NCBI GenBank assembly: GCA_016858145.1
Contig: JAEHOE010000141.1
Coordinates: 274,530-338,529 of the forward strand
DNA from: Edaphochlamys debaryana
Lineage: Eukaryota; Chlorophyta; Chlorophyceae; Chlamydomonadales
DNA: 64,000 nucleotides
Direction of reading: 5' to 3'
The notes under the pieces are model-generated. The model saw only the letters and a program-made list of their open reading frames with translations. It was not told the DNA's origin and did no database searches. Positions within the stretch are counted from its first letter, which is position 1. Every line of letters starts with the position of its first letter. This document shows positions 37,501 through 47,017 of the stretch, one piece after another. The translations under genes were made by a program, and so were the position numbers.

Positions 37501-40500
37501 TTTAGGCTGGTGGAGCTGGCCCTATCGGTACTCGTGGGTTGCCTGCTGACCGGGGCCAGCTTGCCGCCGACAGCCTGCACTGCCTCGGGGCCCAAGTGCA
37601 GGTCCAGGTCGATATGCGGCTGCATGGGCGTCTTGGCCGTGATGGGGTCCGGGATCAGCTCTGCAAAGCGGCAGGGAGCGCAGAAAGAGTATCAGCAAGC
37701 GCGCGGGACTCCATAACCTGAGGCCCGCTGCTGGCTTTCGCAGCCCAGACCCACTGCCGCGTCGGTTGCAAAAGGCCCGCAACCCTGGGCCCTTGCCTCA
37801 CCCGATGCAATCATGGCCTCATGCACGTCTGACGTCAGCTGCCGGGACCTCGCCCGGGACTTGGACGAGGGGTCCGACATGCCGCTGCACCGGGCTTCCA
37901 CCAGCTTGTCCTAAGAGGGTGTCAGAGGCGGGCAACGTGCAGCTCAGCAAGAAGCCGGCAAGGCGAGCCACTTTCTGAACGGAACATAGTCAAAGGCCAA
38001 CAGCAAGGGGCCCTCTTCAGCGCCAAGTCCAGAGTTTTACGCACCGCCACCCACGTTCGTTGGCCCCGGCCCGCCTCACCTTGTCAATTGGCCGCACCGC
38101 CACGCCCCCGTTGACACGAGCAGCCGCAAACCCTGGGGCCGGCGGGCTGGCGCCCTTCTCCACATCCTCCTGAGCTGAGCCTGGGCTAGGCTTAAAACTG
38201 CAGGAGGGCCGCCAACAGGGAGCGTTCAGTCGTCGTCAGGCGGCCATACCTCAACTCGAGGAACCCTTGCTGTGCTCCCACAACTGGCAATTCGCTTTAC
38301 CCAGGAGACCCAACTTGCCCTGGGTCAGACGTCTTCGGTGGTGCAGCGTCCACCTCAGCTGTGCCCTGGCTCCTTGCCCGTTGCTGCCTAATGCGAACCA
38401 CAATGACCGCTGCAATCGCCAGCAGTGCCACGCCTGCGGGGATGTGAACGGCAAGCGCCGGGATAGTCGCCACTCTGGGGTTCTCCATCTAATGATGTAT
38501 CACCCAGACGCACCACCCACCCCCACGCCCCCACGGCACCCCCTGCACCAACCCCATCCCCGCCCGCCGCCTCTTCTCGAGGTGCCATGGGCACGGCAAC
38601 ACCCCGCCCACCACAGGACACGTGCTTTCCTCACCTCCCAGCACGGCCCCCAGGACCGCCCCCAGCACCACTTGTGAGTCGTCCCCCGCCTCCCCCTGGC
38701 CGGCAGCCGCCTGGTCCGCCGGCTGCGGCGCTCCGTCCAGCAACCCATTAGCAGCGCCCGGGGGCGGGGGCGGCTGCTGCAATCCCTGCGTGCCGTTGCC
38801 CCGCTTGGGAAAGAGCGAGTAGAAGCAGCCGAGCGACCCCAGCCGAGCCACACAGTCCACCTCGAGCACCGTCTCGCACTGCGCGGGTGAAGAAGGGGGG
38901 CAGATCGCAGGAGGGTTGGTCGGCGGGCGCTGGACAGGTTTAGGGCCCGGGTAATCCAAGCAGGCCAGAGCAAGGGCAGTGATGCCACAACGGCGGACGT
39001 GAGTGACAGCGGGCGCACAGCTACAGGCAGGGCTCCCAGACTAGCCTGCCAGCCTGGGCCCACTGCTGCCGACTGCGACACACCTTGACGCGCGTCTCGC
39101 GCAGCCACACCACGTAGCCCGTCTGCTGGGGCTTGCCGTACGAGTCCGCATTGGCGCCGTACAGCACAAAGTTCTGGGGGGATACACACGGGCGGCAGCG
39201 AAGCGGTGCAGATGTCACGTGCTGAACCCGGGTGCCCAGCCGGCAGGAACGTAAGGCGAAGGTGCCCCCTCCCAGCACAACAGTACCGAGGCTTCAGCCC
39301 CCACTGCTCCAGTCCCTGACGAGCCCCGGCCTTCTGCCTTCGCGGCACCAAACTTCTCCCCCAAAGCTCCTGGGCCGGAACACGGCCGCGCACGCCTCAC
39401 GTCGTAGATGAGCGCCAGGGGGTAGCAGCGGGTAATAGCGGGCGCGGCGGGGTCCGTGCTGCAGCCCGCCTGCGTGAAGTTCGCATCCGCGGTGACGGTC
39501 TGAACGCCGGGGGCCACGGCGGGGCGGGGGTAGGACACCGCCACCTCCTGAGCCAGGATGGGGGCCAGGCAGGTGCCTGCGGAGGGGAGGGGGCATGACA
39601 AGGGCACGTGGGAACGTGGGCAATGTGAGGCGGGGCACAGGGAGGTTGCACCGGTTCAAGGACGCCCTTAGCCTGAGCTAGTGCCTGAAGTAAAAAGTGT
39701 CAAGTCGGTCCTGGCAGCAAGCGATGGCGTGCATTTTGCGCAGCGCGTGCTCTTAAGGGAAGGGTGGCAGGGCGGGGTGGCCCGTGACCCTGAGCTCGTG
39801 GTGTCCTCAGTGCCTGGCTGCAGAAGCCGAGCTGGGCGGTATGGTGACCAGCAGTCACAGTATGTGTGTTTGGGGGCCAGATTGAGGAGTCATATCGGCG
39901 GCGCACTCACGGTGGATCATCCATATGTCATCGAACATGAGAAAGCCCCAAGCCTCCTTTGGTGCGCCTGGGGAGGGCACCGGCGGGGGCCTGCCCGCCA
40001 GAAGGTCCATCCCAGGAGACTGCATGGCAGGAAGGGTGAGGAAGGATGTGGAAGCGTGGTGGTTTAAGCTTCGGGACGGGCAGGTAGGGCGAGTCAACGA
40101 GTAGGAAGGGGGTACCTCCTGGCCGCACCTGAAAGTGGGGCCCTTCCCGCCAGTGCGTCATCGTGATGTGGGTGAAGAGGAGTGTGACGCCAGCCTCCAG
40201 AACAAGCTTCGCACGCGGGAGGTGGCGAGGAGGGCAGGGTGATGTTTTCAGCCGCGGGGAAAGAGTGCGGGCGGGGCCGAGTCCGGCCGACCCTCGTGAC
40301 ACGCAGTGCTTACTTTTGCTTGCACGAACCCGAGGTCGAGCACCGGCCAGTCCACCTGCCGCTGCGCTCTACTGGTGATGGTCACGTTGCGTGTAAGCAC
40401 GACCGGCAGCGGCGACAGGGCTCGCCAGACATCTTCGTTGAGCTGGATGGGGGCCACCACAAAGAGTGTGCCCACGCTCTGGTCGACGATTGAAGCAACA

Positions 40501-40670
40501 AACTCTTCAGCGTTGGACACATCCCTCGCCAACGGTATGAGTTCTGTCTGGCCATTAGCAGAGTTCGGCGCCGCGCTAACAACGACCAGCAGCCACGCCG
40601 CCGCGTGTGTCCAGAAGCTCACAGCGCCAACGCGGCCCCAAGGGCGAGCAGGGCTGTTTTGCCCCGGCAT
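34535..40670 (-). CDS. Transmembrane TKL-type receptor-like kinase B
   Basis: Inverted paralogue of kinase A. The start ATG is at 40670, followed by hydrophobic AAAWLLVVVSAAPNSANG as signal peptide. The ectodomain has TRNVTITSRA, LVLEAGVTLLFTHITM, HWREGPHFQ (also in A), a Cys block (CETVLEVDC, LGCFYSLFP) and the membrane helix LGAVLGGVALLAIAAVIVV followed by RIRQQRARS. The kinase has GKGTFG, VAVKLL, a 371-codon insert (36058-37170), IEHPNIVRLL, HRDLKPGNV, DFGLSRL, APETLNPYNL, DMYALGIIVWEMLAGRRPW and CWEADPRRRP, ending GASVGPGA at TAG 34535. Exons include 40314-40670, 40129-40206, 39911-40019, 39401-39576, 39084-39173, 38635-38878 and 35954-37265. Several intron positions differ from A, both in the ectodomain and at the C-lobe end, where two introns of A are absent. 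Catalytic residues are intact. The specificity class (TKL) is inferred from motif pattern and algal precedent. Confidence 0.85.
36058..37170 (-). other. 371-codon insert between kinase beta-3 strand and alpha-C helix (kinase B)
   Basis: Same insertion point as in kinase A (after DEQQQ, before DALEAALRRTF), but unrelated in sequence and length. Rich in Ala, Ser, Thr, Val and Gly, with an acidic/Lys C-terminal end (EEAEKGAGPVNEEEAAARK). Confidence 0.7.
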
Positions 40671-41236
40671 TTTAGGTGTTCCGCCTCGACTTGTTCCTCG
40701 TGGCCGGAGCCATCACTAGGCGTATGGGCTTCTTCTCAACATGTGCAAGGAAGTGAAGTGGGCTTCTGCGGCAAGGAAACGCTCTTCCGCTCGAACCGCT
40801 CGCGTACGATACGGACAGGTGGGGGCTCACCGAGCGCGCCGGGTGATGGTCCTTGTGCCTAACTAAGTAGCGCGTTTCTTTGCAGCCGAACAGTAGGGGC
40901 GTGATGGTTGCTTTGGTCGCGCGCTCAGAAGGGCCGGCTCCCACTTCCGCCCAGCGTGCCGGGGAGTCCCCGCCCCTGGGAAGTCCGGGGTGGGGCGGGT
41001 CCGGCGAAGAGTCCGGCGTGTCCACCGCGCCCGCTTGCCAAACTACGCTTGTCACACCACCAAACTCGCATACACCTCATCGTTAGTTAGCAAGTCTCGA
41101 GTGCTTGCGATTTCGACATTCTTCCATTTGTCCGGACGCGGGTCTCTCTCGCAAGCATGGACGCTTGCTACATGCATCATGATGGTTGAACATTTAGGAA
41201 TGTGCCGGTGCACACCCTTGGCTTGCGGGAGGGGCC
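40671..41236. promoter_or_regulatory. Divergent promoter interval, kinase B / NFKBIL1
   Basis: 566 bp separates the start codons of two oppositely transcribed genes, so both promoters and 5' UTRs must lie here or share it. No individual promoter element was identified. Confidence 0.4.
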
Positions 41237-44200
41237 ATGTCTGGCTCGCGCAAGAAGACTGGGCGAAAGGGCCGCAAGGAGCGACGACGTAGTCGCAGCA
41301 GTCACCGATCAGCGAGCTCCGATGGCGGGGAAAGCGACAGCGCGAGTCGCAGCCGCAGTCGGAGCCGCACGCGGGAAAGCGCCCGCAGGCGGAGCTCCAG
41401 CCGGAGCCGCAGCCCTGACGGGGCCAAGCTGCGCCTGAAGCTTTTGGGCTACGTCGTGAGCTCAAGGGGCTGGGTGCACGTTGCGTTCAGTAGGGGAGGC
41501 GGATGGGGGGCGGCTTGGGCTGCTTGGGGGTGTGCTCTGGTCACGGCTCTGGTTTGGTCAGAGCGCCCTCGCCGCGCCAGGAACCATACAGGTTCCTTGT
41601 TAGTGCCTGCGGGCCATGCCGGCGCTAAGCAAAGCCTGGAGCGGTTATCACAGCAGCCCGGCACCGTGCATGCGCACGCGCACAACGGCCTGAGCAGGTC
41701 CCCCAGACCCACCAACAGCTGACGGGGGCCCATGGCAGGCCCGGTTTGGGATTCCTCACCCCTGCGCCCCCCACCCCACTCCCCCCCTCAGACCCGGGGC
41801 AAGGCCCGGCGCCTCCGCAAGCTGCTCCGCCGGCACGGGGCCCGCCTGGACCTCGCAGCGCCGGACGCCCACGGCAGCACGCTGCTGCACCAGGCGAGAG
41901 CCGTGCGGTGGGCGGGGCCTGGGGGGAACGGGGCGGACCACCGGGAAGGGGCCGGGGCAGGGCTAGGCTTGGCCTTGGCGCTGCATCACAGAACACGATG
42001 AGGGCCGGATTGCCGTGTTCTCCTCTCCTCCCTTCGTATAATGAAGCGCTGGCACCCCTCTCCTCAAACCGCCCCCCGTCGCTTCAGCCGCCCTCCGTCT
42101 GCCCTTTTCGTGCCCCCCAGGCCTGCGCGTGTGGGCATGCGGACGTGGTGGCGGCGCTGGTGCGGGCGGGGGCTCCCGCGGGGGCCCGGGACGCCTTGGG
42201 GGACACCCCCGCGCACACGGCCGCGCGGGCGGGCGCCCTGCAGGCCCTGGCCGAGGTGCTGCAGGTGGGGGAGAGACGGGGGGAGGGGGGGTACTGCTTG
42301 GAGAAAGTGGTGGGGGCGTTTGGGGGGCAGGTGGGCCAAGCCAGGGCTGGGGTTCTGCAGTTGGGGAGTAAGGGAGTGGGGGGGCAGGGGCGCTTGGGAG
42401 GACTGTTGGGTGCAGTTGGGGCCTTGGGGGGGCTAGATGAGGCAGGTGTGGGGAGCTGGGGCGTAATGGAGGGCGGGCTCAGGGGGTGGAGGGAAGTCGG
42501 TAAGGTGAGGGCTTTGGGGGTGGGCGACAGGAGTCGGGGCTAGGGGCCAAGCGTTGTGTGGGGACAGGGGCTTCTGCGAGGCGGACGCAGCATAGTGTTG
42601 CATGGGAGAGGGGCAGACCGCGCGCGCAGGACCGAGGGAAGTAGTTCCTTAAGGGTAGGGGAGTATTTCCTAGGCAACTGTGCCAGACGGAGGCCCTAGC
42701 ACTGCTTCGATGGCCGGAGGAGACCGCAGGAGAATCACCACTGGGGCACGGGCTTGGATTTGAGCGGCGTGCGGCTAGCAAACTCCTCCGCCATCTGCGT
42801 CTCCCAGCCACAATCGTTGTTCGTCGACCTGTCTGTCGCCAATGCCCCTCCCACGGCCTCCCCTCCGCACGCAGGCCCCTGGGGCTCCCCCGGTGGATGC
42901 AGCGGGGTCGGGCGGGGCTACCCTCCGTGCGCTCATGGCTCGAGCGCTGGCGGGCGGGGCAGGTGAGCTCACGGCCGGTCTGTCCAGGGGCGTGTGGGTG
43001 CACGAGGTACTGGAGGGCCTGGGTTCCAGAATGCTGCAAGGACGGCAGTGGCGAGGGGAGTACGTCGGTCCGAAGCCAGAGCTCCGGCCCGCGTTCCAGC
43101 CTAGCCACTGCCGCCTCTCACCTCGCCGCTCGCTCGCCACCATGCCGCTGCACTATGGCGCTCCTCCGGCGTTCACCTTGCCACCCATCACCGCCCATGC
43201 ACCCTCTTCCTCCCTCTCTTGCGTGCACTCTGCACAGCGGCCCCCGTCTTCTACCCCCATTCTGAACAGTGCCTGCTACTGACTCCGGCCCTCTTGTTCT
43301 TGTGTCCGCCTTGTAGGGGCCCCGTCCGCTCTCGTAGCAGCGGGCCGCGGAGGGGCGGGGCAAGCTGCCGACGAGGACGGGGAGGAGGACGAGGAGGAGG
43401 CTTGGCGGCGGCGGCTGCAGGAGGAGTACAGCGACCACGAGGGGGGCGGAGGAGGAGGCGGTGGAGGAAGAGGCGGCTGGGACGATGACGTCAGCAGCTA
43501 CTGGATGGGTGAGCGGGAAAGGGGGCTGGGGCAGGGCAAGGGAGGGTTTGTCTGGGAGCTCGGCAGGTGGAGTCACCCACCAGGCCCGAGGAATCGGGGT
43601 GAGCCGACGGCGCGCAGACACCTAGAGAGCGCCTCAGGCAAATAAATAAAGGGGCAGGAGGGTGGTGGGGGTTGCGGGCTGTGGACATGCGGATGAAGGC
43701 CGGGAGGGTGCCTGGAAGCAGCCTTACGCGTATCCCGCTTCTCCGCATCAGCCCCACTGATAGATGCCCGCCCCTGCCTGCCCGCCACCCCCCAGGCGCC
43801 GGCGGGGAGACCGACGACCAGTGGGCCGGCCGGCTGTGGCGGGACATGCAGCGCCGCCGGGCCGCCGCCGCCAGCGCCGCCTCCGCCTCCTTTGCTGCGG
43901 GGCTGCGGGCGGAGGCGGCCAGGCGGGCGGCCGCGGAGGCGCAGGAGCGCAGCCGCCAGATCCTGCAGGTGGGGGGCTGCCGGTTGCGGGCTGCGGGATG
44001 GGAGGGGCGGATGTTCGGCAACGGTACTGCGGGGCTTGTGCCCGATGCTCACCAGTGCCCCCTCACACGCTCTTCGCTCTTTGCCCTTCCGCTCGCCTCT
44101 GCTGTCCGTGCGCAGGAGGAGCAGGCAAAGGACGCAGAGTGGCGGCGCAGGACCACGCTGGCCATCGAGGTGGGTCCCGGGGGGAATCGGGGGAAATCGA

Positions 44201-44931
44201 GGAAGCACGGCGGTGGTGGCCCGGGTGTAACGCTCTGGCCCCTGGGAGGTCGGGGAGGTAGGAAGCGGGAGCAAGGCGTAGGAACCTCATACGCCGCTTA
44301 AGGTGGCTACGCATATGCCAGGCACGAAGCGACAATGACGACAACGCGATTCTTAGTTTTATTACGAGTGTCGTGAGCTGCCGTACTGCTCCCGCCTTTC
44401 GCGCCAACCCCAAAGCCGCCTCCCCGTCTTCTCCTCTCCCTCCCGCAGGCCGGCCCCTCCTCGGAGCCGCCCCTGGACCTGGCAGCCGCCCGGGCCTGGT
44501 ACGACAGCCGCTGGGCCCAGCTCGAGTCTGCCGGCTCAGCCTCTGCCGTACAGACCCTGTCGTACCACGACGTGCCGTGGCCCCTGGAGCCGCCTCCCGC
44601 CTCCGCCTCCACGTCTGCCTCCGCCGCAGCCGGCCCCGGCCCCGCTGCCGCCGGCGGCCGCACACTCGGTCCCGCGAAGCCCGCGCCCCATGCGCCGCCC
44701 CCCGCGCCCTCCGTCGACGCCCTCCGCGACTTCCTACTGCTCGGGGCCGAGTCGGGCCCCGCGGACGTGAAGCGGCGGCTGCGGGCGGAGCTGCTGCGCT
44801 GGCACCCGGACAAGTTCGGGGCCCGGCTTGGGCCCGCGCTGGCTCGTGCGGGCGAGGCCCACCGGGCCGTGGCGCTGGCTAGGGTGCACCAGCTGGCCCA
44901 GGTGCTGACGAGGGTGCTGGCGGGGGGGTGA
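41237..44931 (+). CDS. NFKBIL1: NF-kappa-B inhibitor-like protein 1 homologue with RS-rich N terminus
   Basis: Homologue of the eukaryotic NFKBIL1 (I-kappa-B-like) family, nuclear proteins linked to mRNA processing in animals. Exons, all in phase: 41237-41455, 41792-41893, 42121-42264, 42875-42962, 43317-43508, 43796-43968, 44116-44169, 44449-44931 (TGA). The N terminus is basic and Arg/Ser-rich (SASRSRSRSRTRESARRRSS), like splicing factors. Two ankyrin-type repeats follow (GARLDLAAPDAHGSTLLHQA; CGHADVVAALVRAGAPAGAR and GDTPAHTAARAG). Next comes an acidic then Arg-rich region (EDEEEAWRRRLQEEY, DDQWAGRLWRDM) matching the family's central part. The C-terminal signature is YHDVPWPLEPP and ELLRWHPDKF, as in NFKBIL1. 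The intron after 41893 has a GC donor (CAG/GCGAGA). A TGTAA signal lies about 660 bp after the stop. Confidence 0.88.
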
Positions 44932-45592
44932 CGCGACGGGGCTGGGGGCGGTTTGGGAGCACGGGTCCCACGGCGGGGCACCCATGGAAGCGTATAGTGT
45001 AGGGTCCGTGCAGGGGAGCGTCCAGAAACGAGGACGGGTCCAGAAATGCGGACGGGTCAAGGGGCGCTCGCTGACGCTGCGACACGCATGAATGGCGAGT
45101 GGAGGATGCTATGCTGAGGGTTGAGGCCAAGGTTGATTTGGCGGGCGGTTACTTGGGAAGCGACCTGCGGGCAGCAGCGCGGGGCTGAGGCGGGGACCCC
45201 TTTTCCTCCCCATATGTCTTACTCTACGTAAGCTAGACCAGTTTGTACCAGTTGATACCAGTTTGTTGTGGGGGGCTCAGGCGCTTGGGGTCGTTTTGTG
45301 AGAGCGACGGGCGGAGGGTCATCCTAGGGTCACATCCCGCGCGGCGGGCAGGTACAGGCGGCAGCCAGTACTCGGTCTAGGGCTGAGTACTAGCCCGCCA
45401 GTACCTTCAGCATAGGATCAGTATTGGCATGGCATAGGAGCAGTACTGGAGAGGGCGGAGCGGTTCGGTGGTGCGCATGGGGTGGGGTGGGGCAGCGGTT
45501 GTGTCGGGGCCGAGCGTGAAGGACGGAACCTCCCTCACTGGCGGGCGCAGGTCCTCGATTACTGCGCTCTGGGGCAGGGGGAGGGCAGGAAG

Positions 45593-45597
45593 TGTAA
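45593..45597 (+). terminator. TGTAA polyadenylation signal, candidate for NFKBIL1
   Basis: TGTAA is the usual algal (Chlamydomonas-type) polyadenylation signal. This copy is about 660 nt past the NFKBIL1 stop, a plausible 3' UTR length. It is the first copy noticed downstream. Confidence 0.45.
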
Positions 45598-45601
45598 AAA
45601 T

Positions 45602-45748
45602 ATACACCACGCTTTAACTTTGAAGAGCCCAAAGTTGGGGGGGGAGGGGGGGTCCCGAACTTTTGTACAGCTCCCGTCCGAAGTTTTGTCACAGCGGTCT
45701 GACGCAGCCAAAAGGGCCCTTCCCTTGCGTAAAAGCGTGGTATCAAGC
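45602..45748. repeat. Short inverted repeat around 110 bp of unique sequence
   Basis: ATACACCACGCTTTAA on the left is mirrored by GCGTAAAAGCGTGGTATC on the right, with one or two mismatches or gaps. It could be a hairpin or a very short element. No flanking duplication was identified. Confidence 0.25.
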
Positions 45749-47017
45749 AGGGGCTGAACCGTGGGTGTGCCTGAGCACCACAGGCCATAGGGATGGTGGT
45801 CGAAGGGTGGCTGCGGGTGCCACATGTCGGCATGTCCGCGCGTGGGAAACGTCACGACCGGCACTGCCACCGCTGCTAGGCGACCGGGTGTACTATTATG
45901 ACCGTAGCTCGTCATATAGGAGGTCTCGGGCATGAGTAGCGCGGATGCAAGGTACCGGAGAGTGGTCCATGGACGCGGGGATGGTCAATGGACAGGACCC
46001 AAGCCTCATCGACGCTTCCGGTTCATGCGCAAGGCAGTAGCGCACACGAAGCGCAGCCTATCGGCACAAATAGTTTAGGGAAACGGGTTACATTATGGCC
46101 ATGTACGGCAGTGTGTGCAGTGTACGGCAAGGGGGGGGGGTGGAGGGGTCGGGGGGGGCGGAACTTTTGTGGGGTGGTATCGCTTTTAGCCAGGTTGCCG
46201 CTGCAGCGTTGAGGGAGGCGCGCGAGCTGCACGGACTTGGGGCCCAGGCAGTTGGGCCAGGAGTTGGGCCTCTGATGGGCCTGAAGGTGTCCAGATTTGA
46301 GGGAGGTGCGTGGAGCTGGGCCTCGTCTACGGGCGCCCTGACTGGGGTACATAAGCCTGCGGTGTGCGGTCTGCAATTCCCGGGCAAGCGCTGCCTCCAC
46401 AAGTCCGTGCTCTCGTCCACCGCTCTGCTACCGTAACCCCGGGCACTGGCTCCCGACAGTTGCTATCGCCTCTGGTCAGCTCACAAGCTGGGGGCCATTG
46501 ACCCAGACGGTCGGTTGGTGTTGAAAGACAACGCGGTCAGTTCGCACTGCCCACCGCTGCCAATAAATACTAGTATGTACCCTTGACGGCACTATCGACA
46601 ATATCGACACTATCTTTGGCAAGGCAAGGCGAAAGTCCGAACACGCTCAAGACTATGCTTGCGTACGAGCGCGATGGCTGCCGCAGGGACGGAGCAGGCA
46701 GTAACATGCTCGCTCGTGCTTCTTCCAAGGCCAGGACTCGGCACCCGATCATCCGCTTCGCACCCTGCCGTGACGTCCAAACGCTCATCGTCATCTGGAC
46801 ATGCCACCCCCAGTACCGAGCTCGCCAGCCCGCGCCGCCGATTGCAGCCCCCGCTTGACATATCCAGCCACACAGCAAAGTGCAGCCTACCGCCGTTGCC
46901 CCCCTCCCCTCCAGACAATTTGCCCGAGCGATCCCCCCTCCGAGCCGGACTTCCACGGCAGTCCCGCAAGCCAGCCGCTCTGCCGCCTACTGCCCGACCG
47001 CTAGCACCGCGTCCGCC

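Larger units (their letters stand above)
44932..47017. other. Convergent spacer NFKBIL1 / CEP104
   Basis: The 3' UTRs of two convergent genes plus short repeats. An 18-bp direct duplication (GTCCAGAAACGAGGACGG type) sits at about 45024-45058. Near-repeated CCAGTTTGT/CCAGTTGAT words lie at 45238-45270, and G-runs near 45630 and 46130. A minus-strand TGTAA (plus TTACA, about 46087) could serve CEP104. No gene was recognised. Confidence 0.4.
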
